A stretch of DNA of 12,126 nt from DATAXP01 sp036272935 (GCA_036272935.1 DATAXP010000047.1:1-12126); one strand, 5' to 3'. Counted from the first letter of the stretch, positions 1 to 6,825 are shown. The notes: generated from the sequence alone by a model not told the origin. Program-made: numbers and translations.

Positions 1-155
1 TCTGGCAAGGCAACCGTCGATCTATTACGCTCTCGCATGGTGGCGTACTCCTGGGAAAAAAGGTCTTAAGCAAAACCATTTCAACCCAAGTACGCCACCG
101 TCTTCAACCTCCGCTCATCCACAACTTCCGGTTATAGCTCCCTGCTCCATAGAGA
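1..155. other. Non-coding stretch downstream of the SWIM gene
   Basis: No convincing reading frame occurs here on either strand. The only structure I see is the inverted repeat at 39-99. The short open frames that cross this stretch have no family resemblance and run antisense to the SWIM gene. Confidence 0.5.
39..99. repeat. Long-armed inverted repeat, possible stem-loop
   Basis: The arm GGTGGCGTACT (39-49) is matched perfectly by its reverse complement at 89-99. After a two-base bulge the pairing continues with TGGG (52-55) against CCCA (85-88), giving about 15 pairs around a 29-base loop. The loop contains a run of six A on the plus strand and a CTTAAG palindrome. It begins 57 bases beyond the stop codon of the minus-strand SWIM gene, so it could form at the 3' end of that transcript. 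The large loop and the missing U-tract after the stem make it a poor classical terminator. It could instead be the remnant of a mobile element end. Confidence 0.6.
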
Positions 156-1148
156 TCACGCCTGTGACGGGCGACGCATCTTGATGCGTGGTCGGGTTGC
201 AAGCTTTTTTGCGGATGAGGTCGGAGTTCCTTTCGACCGACGCTGCGACGGCTCGTCTGGCGTCTGCGATGTCGGTTTCTTGGCGACTGGACTGCGGCCG
301 GCAAGTTTCTTCGCTCGAGTGCCGCCGGTGCGCGAGGCGGTCTTTTGCGACCTGGTGCGCTGCGAACGCTTGGCGCGTCCCGCTGATGCAGAAGTCGATG
401 GCTTCCCCGACGCACCGGACACCTCTTCGGGTTCAGTAGCGGAGCTCTCCAGCTCGATCCCAAAAATCTCGGACAAGGCATCGTCCGCGATGGCTTGCTT
501 CTTCGCTGGCAATTTAGTCGTGCCTGCCCTTTCGCCGGCGGCGGTGATTAACTCCAGCTGGTCGACCTTTCGGAGCAGGAAGAGCAGTTCGGGCTGTTGA
601 TCGAGCCGAGCACCGATCCCGTACAGCACGGCCGCCAGGTGCTTGCACAAGTAGGCATAATCAGGACAGGAGCATCTCATTTTGATCTCTTGAGGCTTGG
701 GGAACAGCCCCCTGTCGCGCGCGGTGACGATGCTCATGACATCTTGCGACAACTTGCCTTGCAACAGATCGACCAACGATCCGATGCGGCCTGCACACTG
801 CGACTTGACCTGTTTCCAAACTTGCTTGGCGAGCGGAGCCAGCTCGACGCGAACGTCGTAGAGATCGGAACCGCTGACGATCGCCGTGACGTGGCCCGGT
901 TGAATTTGCAGGTCGATCACCGAGCCGTTACGTACGTAGGTGCGACCGCGCGGCAAGCGATTGCTGAAGTCGCTGTAGGCTTCGAGGTGATCGCACCAAG
1001 CGCGCCCCCAGAACGTGGCGGCGATCTGACGGCCAACGATCTGAATTGGCGACACTTGCCGTCCCTGCTTGGCGAGCTGCTTCAGCTTGCGCTCAGCTTT
1101 GGCACGACGCTGAGCGGCGCTTACATACGGTCGATCGTTCCACCACAT
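156..1148 (-). CDS. SWIM zinc-finger protein with H1-like basic tail
   Basis: A 330-residue protein with a SWIM-type zinc-binding motif: C159-x-C161-x6-C168-x-H170 (CSCPDYAYLCKH), the CxCxnCxH pattern of the family. The N-terminal part (about 1-60, with FWGRAWCDHLEAYSDFSNRL) resembles the conserved start of bacterial stand-alone SWIM proteins. From about residue 248 to the end the sequence is low-complexity and rich in Lys, Arg, Ser, Thr and Ala (for example RAKKLAGRSPVAKKP), like a histone H1 tail. SWIM domains are known to mediate binding to DNA or protein, and bacterial copies often accompany SNF2 ATPases. The start is fixed by a strong ribosome binding site. The gene lies 45 bases after the SNF2 gene on the same strand, so the two are probably co-transcribed and the proteins probably cooperate. 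The biochemical role is unknown. Confidence 0.88.
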   Translation of the reverse strand: MWWNDRPYVSAAQRRAKAERKLKQLAKQGRQVSPIQIVGRQIAATFWGRAWCDHLEAYSDFSNRLPRGRTYVRNGSVIDLQIQPGHVTAIVSGSDLYDVRVELAPLAKQVWKQVKSQCAGRIGSLVDLLQGKLSQDVMSIVTARDRGLFPKPQEIKMRCSCPDYAYLCKHLAAVLYGIGARLDQQPELLFLLRKVDQLELITAAGERAGTTKLPAKKQAIADDALSEIFGIELESSATEPEEVSGASGKPSTSASAGRAKRSQRTRSQKTASRTGGTRAKKLAGRSPVAKKPTSQTPDEPSQRRSKGTPTSSAKKLATRPRIKMRRPSQA

Positions 1149-1154
1149 GGCAAA

Positions 1155-1162
1155 TCACCTCC
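1155..1162 (-). promoter_or_regulatory. Strong Shine-Dalgarno site of the SWIM gene
   Basis: On the minus strand GGAGGTGA lies six bases before the ATG at 1148. It is close to a full anti-16S match, and it supports both this start codon and independent translation initiation downstream of the SNF2 gene. Most other genes in the window lack such a site. Confidence 0.75.
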
Positions 1163-1193
1163 ATGCGTGCCAGAAGTCCAAACGTCAGGCCGT

Positions 1194-3923
1194 TCACAAC
1201 GCGGCCGCCTTGCGAAGGTCGAGCGACACGAAGCGCACCAAATCCTGGTCGTTCAATTCGGTCAGCAGCGTTTCGCCGCCGCCCTCCAGTAGTTCACCGG
1301 CCAGCGACATTTTATGAGCGATCAACTCGTCGATCCGCTCTTCCAGCGTACCGCGAGTGACGAATTTATGCACCAGCACGTTGCGCTGCTGGCCGATGCG
1401 GAAGGCTCGGTCGGTCGCCTGATTTTCGACCGCTGGGTTCCACCAACGATCGAAATGGATGACGTGCGACGCCTCGGTCAGGTTCAGACCGACTCCGCCC
1501 GCCTTGAGTGATAGCACGAAAAATGGCGGGCCCTCCTCGCGTTGAAAATCCTGCACCAGAGTTCGCCGCCGCCCGACCGGCGTTTGGCCGTGCAGTATGA
1601 GCCCGGTTCGACCGAAGACGGCGGCCAGGAACTCGGCCAGCGGCACGGTGAGCTCGCGGAACTGCGTGAATACGAGAACTTTCTGTTGCCGCTCGGCCAA
1701 TTCTCGGCACAGCTCGCCGACTCGCTGGAATTTGCCGCTGTGTTGCGGGTCGTAGCCGCCGTCGCCCGTTAGTTGCGACGGATGATTGCAGATTTGCTTG
1801 AAGCGCATCAGGTACGACAGCACCACGCCGCGGCGCTGAATGCCTTCGACTCGCTTCAATTGCCGCGACAACTCGCGAACCGCCCCCTCGTACATCGCGG
1901 CCTGTTGCTTGCTGAGCCCGCAGTAAGCGTTCAGCTCGGTTTTCTCCGGCAGATCGCGAATCACGCTCTTATCGGTCTTGAGACGTCGCAGCAAATACGG
2001 ACGAATCAACGTTCGCAAGGGACCATAACCTGGTCCTCCTTGAGCGGTAAGCCGTTTGGTGAGCGCCGCGAATTCCTTCGGCCCGCCGAGCAAGCCGGGG
2101 TTGAGAAAGTCGAAGATCGACCATAGGTCGGAGAGGCGATTTTCGACGGGAGTACCGGTGAGAGCCAGCCGCGTCGCCGCGCGCAATTCCTTCACGGTGC
2201 GAGTCTGCCGGGCGGCGGAGTTCTTGATCGCCTGGGCCTCGTCGAGCACGACCACATTCCAACGCCGCCGGCGAAGCGGGTCCAACCGCATGAGCATGCC
2301 GTAGGTCGTGATCACCAGATCGCAACGTCGCAACGCCCCGTCGAGTTGTTTTTCGGAGGCATTAGTGTCATCCGCCCGCAGCGCGTCATCGCCTTCCGAA
2401 GGATGCGCGATCCGCACCACAAGTGACGGCGCGAACCGCGTCAGCTCGGCTTTCCAATTGCCGACGAGCGATGCGGGCACGATCAATAAGCTCGGCGGGA
2501 TCGCGGCCGCCTTCGGCTTGGCTTGACTGCGGAGGTGCAACAGCAAACCAATGACTTGGATGGTTTTGCCTAAGCCCATGTCGTCGGCCAGGCAGGCGCC
2601 CAAGCCGAGCCTGGCCATGAACCGCAGCCAGTGCACGCCGACCTGCTGATAGGGCCTCAATTCGGCCCGCAACCCCGGCGGAGGACGATCGGCCTGCGGT
2701 GGATCTTGCAGTTCGCGCAGCGTAACGGCGAGCCCTTCGCCGGCCGCGATGCCGGTCCACTCGGCGGTGCTCGCCGCGGCGGTCTCGGCGACGTCGTCGG
2801 GCAGGCCGGCGCCGGAGAGCAATCGCATCCCCTCGAAGAACGACAATCCCCCGTCGCTCGCCGCGCGCTCGACGGAACGCCAATGTTGCAAGGCCTCGGC
2901 CAGTTTCTCGCGATCGACCTCGACCCACCGCCCTTTGAGCGATACCAGGCCGCCGGTCGACGCCCACAGCGATTGCAACTCGGCTTCCGTCAACGACTCC
3001 CCATCGAGCGCGACATTGACGCGAAAGCTGAGCAGCGTTTCAGCGCCCAGTCGTGTTCCCAGTCGTTCGCCGACCTTCACGTTCACGACCGGCCGCGGCG
3101 GATGCTTGGCTCGCCACCAATCGGGCACGCGCACCACCAATCCCGCCGACTCGAGGTTTGGAATGTCCCGGAGGAAGCGATAGGCGTCTTGCGGAGTCCA
3201 GGCCAGCGGCTGGTAAATCTCGCCCGACTCGACTGAGGCGTTGACCCACGGGCACTGTTCGGCCGCCCGTCGCACCGGCGTGAGCAGCGACACAAGCGTC
3301 GATCGATGGCGCGCCGAGGAATACTCCTGCAGCGCTTTGCCCAGCGGCAGGTGTTGAACGCGTGCACTGGCCGAGAGCCGGTGGGCATACGTTGCCAGAA
3401 ATGCGAACGGACGGGCGGCATCGCGTTTATTCTCAGCCAGATGGAAACTAACGCGACCGACGAGTCGCCAGACCGGATTGAGCCGCACGAGGTATTCGGC
3501 CGCACTCGCCGCACTGGTGCGAAGCCTGCTGAGCACCAGGGCGTCGAGCTCCGTCCACCAATTGGCGAGCATGTTGGCCGAAAGATATTCGCTGCCGCGT
3601 AGCGGCGGGCAGCGCAGGGCGAACAGTGCTAATTCGTCGTGCGGCGGTGCTGGGAGCGGCTCTGGCTTGTCGCCTTGATCGACGTTGGGCAAGCGACAGC
3701 GCTCGGTCAGATAACGCTGGGCAAATTCACGCGCGAAGCCGAAATCGGCCGGCAACGCCGATTCCAATTCGGCGGTTGCCAGGTGCAACAGCCCGTGTGC
3801 CGGCGACTCATTGAACGTGCGGACGAGCCGCCGTTCGATCGCATCATTGGCATCAATCTTCTCCCCGGGAGCGGTCGAAACGCCCATTCGGCCGTGCGGA
3901 GTAACGAACAGTTTTAGCGGCAT
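1194..3923 (-). CDS. SNF2-family DEAD/DEAH-like ATPase (helicase superfamily 2)
   Basis: A 909-residue SNF2/RapA-type ATPase. The C-terminal half carries the helicase motifs in order: LRPYQQVGVHWL (about 422-433), Walker A DDMGLGKT (447-454), Walker B DEAQ (561-564), LTGTPVENRLSDLW (588-601), the second RecA lobe starting near VLVFTQF (749-755), SLKAGGVGLNLT (805-816) and QATDRAFRIGQ (835-845). The block at about 290-400, including KGRWVEVDREKLAEALQHW, resembles the bacterial SNF2-associated domain (DUF3670 type). The first 280 residues are not recognised. Such enzymes use ATP to translocate on double-stranded DNA and remodel protein-DNA complexes, but the substrate here is unknown. An in-frame TGA lies two codons before the ATG (TGAGCCATG), so the protein cannot start earlier. 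No clear Shine-Dalgarno site is visible. The SWIM gene follows in the same probable operon. Confidence 0.93.
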   Translation of the reverse strand: MPLKLFVTPHGRMGVSTAPGEKIDANDAIERRLVRTFNESPAHGLLHLATAELESALPADFGFAREFAQRYLTERCRLPNVDQGDKPEPLPAPPHDELALFALRCPPLRGSEYLSANMLANWWTELDALVLSRLRTSAASAAEYLVRLNPVWRLVGRVSFHLAENKRDAARPFAFLATYAHRLSASARVQHLPLGKALQEYSSARHRSTLVSLLTPVRRAAEQCPWVNASVESGEIYQPLAWTPQDAYRFLRDIPNLESAGLVVRVPDWWRAKHPPRPVVNVKVGERLGTRLGAETLLSFRVNVALDGESLTEAELQSLWASTGGLVSLKGRWVEVDREKLAEALQHWRSVERAASDGGLSFFEGMRLLSGAGLPDDVAETAAASTAEWTGIAAGEGLAVTLRELQDPPQADRPPPGLRAELRPYQQVGVHWLRFMARLGLGACLADDMGLGKTIQVIGLLLHLRSQAKPKAAAIPPSLLIVPASLVGNWKAELTRFAPSLVVRIAHPSEGDDALRADDTNASEKQLDGALRRCDLVITTYGMLMRLDPLRRRRWNVVVLDEAQAIKNSAARQTRTVKELRAATRLALTGTPVENRLSDLWSIFDFLNPGLLGGPKEFAALTKRLTAQGGPGYGPLRTLIRPYLLRRLKTDKSVIRDLPEKTELNAYCGLSKQQAAMYEGAVRELSRQLKRVEGIQRRGVVLSYLMRFKQICNHPSQLTGDGGYDPQHSGKFQRVGELCRELAERQQKVLVFTQFRELTVPLAEFLAAVFGRTGLILHGQTPVGRRRTLVQDFQREEGPPFFVLSLKAGGVGLNLTEASHVIHFDRWWNPAVENQATDRAFRIGQQRNVLVHKFVTRGTLEERIDELIAHKMSLAGELLEGGGETLLTELNDQDLVRFVSLDLRKAAAL

Positions 3924-4024
3924 GGCTCACGGCGTGCGGGATGGGACACGTCCAATTTTCGCATTGTTGTCGGCTGGCCGTTGCGAGAACAGTCCGGATT
4001 GAGTTTGGCGTGAAGCGCGACTGA

Positions 4025-4153
4025 TTAGAGCGCGTTTCGCAACGGTGTGGCGTCCTGTCGGGGTGCCATGTCCACGCTCGTCGTGGACATGCTCACGCAA
4101 GCGTGAGCATGGCACCCGACCTCGCCGCTCCAGCTAGCTGAAAAGCGCTCTAA
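4025..4153. mobile_element. MITE-like palindromic element with terminal inverted repeats
   Basis: TTAGAGCGC at 4025-4033 is repeated as its exact reverse complement at 4145-4153. Reading inwards from each end the match continues as TTAGAGCGCGTTTC against TTAGAGCGCTTTTC, 13 of 14 bases. The 129-base unit encloses the compound hairpin at 4061-4117 and has no coding capacity. These are the properties of a small non-autonomous element or a REP-like unit. No target-site duplication is obvious at the edges. The right end supplies the TAG that closes the reading frame of the broken acyl carrier protein gene, which suggests insertion into, or deletion up to, that gene. Copies elsewhere in the genome were not checked. 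Confidence 0.5.
4061..4117. repeat. Compound hairpin repeat built on three CATG units
   Basis: The outer arms GGGTGCCATG (4061-4070) and CATGGCACCC (4108-4117) are perfect complements. Between them lie two hairpins sharing a central CATG: a 10-bp stem at 4067-4076/4082-4091 with loop CTCGT, and an 11-bp stem at 4088-4098/4101-4111 with loop AA. The DNA or RNA could therefore fold either as two tandem hairpins or as a three-way junction with a long outer stem. I recall similar motifs as interspersed repeats in planctomycete genomes, but could not verify this here. Confidence 0.7.
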
Positions 4154-4476
4154 GCCGCCGTCGAAGCCCTAATCCATGCCAAGGTCATAGACGAAATTGG
4201 CATCGTAGGTGACTTGCACCGGGGCGACACCGTCGACGGTCGCATTGACCGACGGCCGATGCCGGTCGCCTTAATCAATTCTCGCCGCAGCTCAAAAAAC
4301 GCGGCTCGCGTCAGGCAGCTTTCAGCGTTTTCGCGAGCCGGCAGCGCCTCGATCTCGCGCAAGATGACCTCTTAGAAATCTCCTACGGTGCGCACGTTCA
4401 TCGCTCTATCATCGCCGATGCGGATTCCGAAAGCTTCTTCCGCTTCGTAGATAAGCTCAACCGAATCGAGCCCCAT
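4150..4476 (-). pseudogene. Acyl carrier protein remnant with an in-frame stop
   Basis: The minus-strand frame from ATG 4476 begins MGLDSVELIYEAEEAFGIRI, an acyl carrier protein core with Ser5 as the expected 4'-phosphopantetheine site. It continues through VRTVGDF, meets TAA at 4372-4374, and resumes in the same frame with EVILREIEALP. Homologues usually read DxYE or a similar aromatic here, so one base change from a Tyr codon explains the stop. A Cys-Leu-Thr segment and an Arg-rich helix follow (about 4317-4235), as I recall for the planctomycete version of this family. After about 4230 the similarity fades, and the frame ends at a TAG inside the palindromic element. A good ribosome site (GGAGG, 4483-4487) still precedes the ATG. 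A 34-residue product is possible, but it would lack half of the carrier fold. The missing first helix seems normal for this family. Confidence 0.72.
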
Positions 4477-4523
4477 GGCGTTCCTCCAATTCGGCAGACA
4501 TTAGGTTGGCCACGGCGCGTAAA

Positions 4524-4772
4524 TCATTCTACTGGCAGCAACTGCACGGCATCGACGGCAACGTACCCGTCCGTTTGGTCGTTGCCAACCGTGACGACCG
4601 CGGGCTTATCGGTACGAACCGAATAGGTTCCCAGCGAGGCGAAACCAGCAGCGTGGTCACCCTCTTGCCGCTGGTTCACGTGGCGATGCGCTATGCCATC
4701 GGCGTGTTCGATGGCTACCGGAACGTTGGTCGCGCGGTTGGCCGCGGGAACCCAGCGCAGACATACCGCCGT
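4524..4772 (-). pseudogene. Golvesin/xanthan-lyase-like C-terminal domain fragment
   Basis: In one minus-strand frame ending at TGA 4524-4526, about 80 residues read WVPAANRATNVPVAIEHADG, then VNQ, FASLGTYSVRTD, and finally VTVGNDQTDGYVAVDAVQLL. The pattern of ANRATNVPV, a valine-rich strand, LGTY and DGYVxxDAVQ is the C-terminal half of the golvesin C-terminal-like domain. This beta-sandwich occurs at the ends of secreted proteins and polysaccharide-acting enzymes. There is no start codon or signal peptide, and the front half of the domain is missing. The fragment begins exactly at the stop codon of yraN, so the junction looks like a deletion. A one-base frame slip near 4765 (RRY in another frame) may add a few more residues. 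It is probably non-functional. Confidence 0.6.
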
Positions 4773-5197
4773 TAGCTGAAGAATCCATCGAAGCCGGTGG
4801 CCTCGAAGGCGTGCTTGAAATGTTCGATCTGTGGTTGGGGCGCATCGGCAGGCCAGGTGATCGCCACGATGTCGAAGCGGGCCGGCTGTTCAAGCAGCCG
4901 GTAACGCTTCATGTATCCCAGAGCCAGGCGCGTCAGGCGCCGCTGCTTGTCAACGTGGACCATTTCCACCGGGTGGCCGTGGGCCCGATCGGTACGCGTC
5001 TTCACCTCGACGAACACCAACGTCCGGCCGTCGCGAGCGACGATGTCGATCTCGCCCATTCGGCTACGCTTGCCGCGAGCGAGAATGCGATATCCGTGCC
5101 CACGCAAGTAGCGTGCTGCGGCGTCCTCGCCGCGCGCACCCAAGGGGCCCGACGTGCGTGTTGCGAACGGCCACAGCCTGGCCAGCCACTGCCACAT
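4772..5197 (-). CDS. yraN: YraN/UPF0102 family nuclease-fold protein
   Basis: A 141-residue protein of the UPF0102 (YraN) family, of normal length for it. Visible signatures are GARGEDAAARYLRGHGYRIL (20-39), GEIDIVARDG (48-57) and VFVEVKTRT (61-69). Glu24, Asp51, Glu64 and Lys66 form the PD-(D/E)xK-type active-site pattern of Holliday-junction-resolvase-like nucleases. The family's cellular role is poorly defined; DNA repair or recombination is usually suggested. In many relatives the residue after ILxR is Asn, whereas here it is Gly (ILARGKRSR). The start ATG follows a weak GGGG-containing site. An in-frame TGA shortly upstream rules out a much longer form. It lies 25 bases after rplS, as last gene of the run, without rnhB between them. 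Confidence 0.9.
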   Translation of the reverse strand: MWQWLARLWPFATRTSGPLGARGEDAAARYLRGHGYRILARGKRSRMGEIDIVARDGRTLVFVEVKTRTDRAHGHPVEMVHVDKQRRLTRLALGYMKRYRLLEQPARFDIVAITWPADAPQPQIEHFKHAFEATGFDGFFS

Positions 5198-5222
5198 TGC
5201 CAGCCCCGGCCATCAACGATGG

Positions 5223-5585
5223 CTACGTGGTCGTTTCGCTTCGCTTCTCGCGCAGGCGGACGGCCTTGCCGACACGATCGCGCAAGAAGTACAGCTTGGC
5301 TCGCTTCACCACGCCCGAGCGTTTCACCTCGATCTTGGCGATGCGCGGCGAATGGAGCGGAAACTTGCGCTCGACCCCCTCGCCCTGCACGATGCGGCGG
5401 ACGACGAACATCTCGCGCGTCCCCGAGCCGCTACGGGCGATCACCACGCCATTGAATATTTGGATGCGCTCCTTTTCGCCTTCGAGGATGCGCGTGTGGA
5501 CGTCGACCGTGTCGCCGATATTGAACTCAGGGACTTCGGCGCGGAGGCTGCTTTTTTCAACCAGCGCCAGGACTTGTTGGCTCAT
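5223..5585 (-). CDS. rplS: 50S ribosomal protein bL19
   Basis: A 120-residue bL19. It shows the family hallmarks FNIGDTVDVHTRI (21-33), ERIQIFNGVVIARSGSG, the FPLHSPRIAKIEV segment and KRAKLYFLRDRVGKA near the C-terminus. bL19 sits at the interface of the large and small subunits and contributes to intersubunit bridges. Its ATG overlaps the trmD TGA by four bases (ATGA, 5582-5585), which implies translational coupling. An AAAGGAA site about ten bases upstream, inside trmD, can also recruit ribosomes. The order trmD-rplS is conserved across bacteria. Nothing looks unusual in the protein. Confidence 0.97.
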   Translation of the reverse strand: MSQQVLALVEKSSLRAEVPEFNIGDTVDVHTRILEGEKERIQIFNGVVIARSGSGTREMFVVRRIVQGEGVERKFPLHSPRIAKIEVKRSGVVKRAKLYFLRDRVGKAVRLREKRSETTT

Positions 5586-6274
5586 GATTCAGGGTTCCTT
5601 TCGTTCGCTCTGCGGCGAGTGCGCTCGTGACGTTGCTGATGCCGCCACTCGGCGATCGCCTCGTGATTTCCACTCAATAAGATTTCAGGCACTTCGTACC
5701 CGCGGTACTCGCGGGGCCTTGTGTATTGCGAAAACTCCAGCAGCCGCTCGTCGCCGGTGAACGAATCTTCCGCATTGCTCCGTTCGTCGCCCAACACTCC
5801 CGGCACCAGCCGCAACACCGCGTCGATCACTACCATCGCCGCAACTTCACCGCCGTTGAGGACAAAATCGCCGACCGAGATTTCGTCTGGTTTCAGGATC
5901 AGGCTCACCCGTTCGTCGAAACCTTCGTAGCGTCCGCACAGCAGGATCAATCGCCGCTTCGTCGCCAGTTGCTCGACCACGTGTTGATCGAGCCGCCGCC
6001 CTTGCGGCGACAGCAGGATAAGGTGCCCCGGAACCTCGCTTTCATTTTGTACCGCTTCGACCCCTTCGACCGCCGGTTCGACCCGAATCACCATGCCCGG
6101 TCCGCCGCCGAACGGCCGATCGTCGACCTTGTGGTGCTTCGGGTCGGGCGACCACCTCCGCATGTCGTGAACGTGTACTTCGACCAAGCCGCGCTCGATC
6201 GCCAGCTTCAACAGGCTTTGACCCAGGTAGCCCGGGAACATCTCGGGAAACAGGGTCAGCACGTGGAAACGCAT
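5582..6274 (-). CDS. trmD: tRNA (guanine-N1-)-methyltransferase TrmD
   Basis: A 230-residue TrmD, the SPOUT-class enzyme that methylates G37 at N1 in tRNAs with G36G37, using S-adenosylmethionine, and so prevents +1 frameshifting. Visible motifs are PFGGGPGM (54-61), the trefoil-knot loops LCGRYEGFDERV (112-123) and SVGDFVLNGGE (133-143), Asp170 in NAEDSF (the position of the catalytic Asp), and YTRPREYRGYEVPEILLSGNH (184-204), a typical C-terminal domain. The last 20 residues are Arg-rich and overlap rplS. The gene starts 24 bases after rpsP with only weak ribosome binding (TGAGCCATG), so translation may depend on coupling to rpsP. rimM, which precedes trmD in many bacteria, is absent here. 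Confidence 0.97.
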   Translation of the reverse strand: MRFHVLTLFPEMFPGYLGQSLLKLAIERGLVEVHVHDMRRWSPDPKHHKVDDRPFGGGPGMVIRVEPAVEGVEAVQNESEVPGHLILLSPQGRRLDQHVVEQLATKRRLILLCGRYEGFDERVSLILKPDEISVGDFVLNGGEVAAMVVIDAVLRLVPGVLGDERSNAEDSFTGDERLLEFSQYTRPREYRGYEVPEILLSGNHEAIAEWRHQQRHERTRRRANERNPES

Positions 6275-6298
6275 GGCTCAAGCGCCGCGCAAGCGAGC

Positions 6299-6733
6299 TT
6301 ACTCCGCGGCGGCGCTTGCCTCGGGCGCCGTCTCACCGGAAGCAGCCTCAGCGGCCGGTGCAGCGGCAGCTTCGGAAGCAGCTTCCTCCTTGGGTTTGGA
6401 AACGAAAACCGGTTCGCCCGCGGGCGGCACTGCCTTCGGCATCGCCAGCCGTTCACGGGCTGAGGCCTGCTGTTGGAGGTGCGTTCCTTCGGGACCGTAC
6501 TTCTTGATCAACACACGGACGTTCTCGCTCGGCTGGGCGCCAACCTTCAGCCAATAGGCCACGCGCTCGTGGTTGAGCACCGTGCGGGCGTCGACGTCCG
6601 ACACCTTGGGATCGTAAGTCCCCAACTCTTCGATCACGCGGCCATCGCGCGGCGCTCGCGAATCGGTGGCGCAGATGCGAAAGAACTGGCGGTGCTTCCG
6701 CCCCATCATTTTCATGCGAAGTTTGACTGGCAA
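6299..6733 (-). CDS. rpsP: 30S ribosomal protein bS16 with an Ala/Glu-rich tail
   Basis: A 144-residue bS16. The ribosomal domain covers about residues 1-85: VKLRMKMMGRKHRQFFRI, then APRDGRVIEELGTYDP and ERVAYWLKVGAQPSENV. E. coli bS16 is 82 residues, so about 60 residues are extra. From about 110 on, these are almost only Ala, Glu, Pro and Ser, an acidic disordered tail. The protein starts at a TTG codon (6731-6733): the sequence from there gives the expected bS16 N-terminus, and AGGAG sits seven bases upstream. The first ATG, at 6715, would remove the conserved first strand. bS16 binds 16S rRNA during 30S assembly. The gene lies between ffh and trmD on the same strand. Confidence 0.95.
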   Translation of the reverse strand: MPVKLRMKMMGRKHRQFFRICATDSRAPRDGRVIEELGTYDPKVSDVDARTVLNHERVAYWLKVGAQPSENVRVLIKKYGPEGTHLQQQASARERLAMPKAVPPAGEPVFVSKPKEEAASEAAAAPAAEAASGETAPEASAAAE

Positions 6734-6740
6734 AGCGATG

Positions 6741-6745
6741 CTCCT
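6741..6745 (-). promoter_or_regulatory. Shine-Dalgarno site that fixes the TTG start of rpsP
   Basis: AGGAG on the minus strand is placed seven bases before TTG 6733-6731. The spacing fits this TTG and is too far from the ATG at 6715, so it decides the start. Confidence 0.7.
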
Positions 6746-6779
6746 GAATTCGTGAACTGGTGGATTGACTCGTTATTTA

Positions 6780-6802
6780 GCCCCCGGCGACTCGCCGAGG
6801 GC
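6780..6802 (-). other. GC-rich hairpin between ffh and rpsP
   Basis: On the minus strand a ten-pair stem, with one G-T wobble and a three-base loop, forms 23 bases after the ffh stop and about 47 bases before the rpsP start. No U-tract follows, so it is not a standard intrinsic terminator. It could be a processing site or an attenuating structure that sets the ratio of ffh to ribosomal protein mRNA. Confidence 0.5.
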
Positions 6803-6825
6803 GAATGGTTCAAATGGTCCGTTGG

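Noticed and set aside
1194..3923. SNF2 ATPase as part of a phage-defence system such as DISARM or a restriction island
   Set aside because: No methylase, nuclease or other defence gene is adjacent within the window. The partner is a SWIM protein and the rest of the neighbourhood is housekeeping.
4169..4270. A short minus-strand frame with NATVDGVAPVQVTYDANFVY, out of frame with the acyl carrier remnant
   Set aside because: It looks protein-like but is only 33 codons long, is bounded by TAA and TAG, and matches no family I know. It may be a second relic, but this is not supportable.
4506..4775. An 89-codon plus-strand frame in the gene-poor interval
   Set aside because: The opposite strand reads as a golvesin-like fragment. 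The plus-strand product has no recognisable motif and no ribosome site was seen.
6780..6802. Intrinsic terminator between ffh and rpsP
   Set aside because: The stem is good but no T-rich run follows on the minus strand, so it is listed only as a hairpin.
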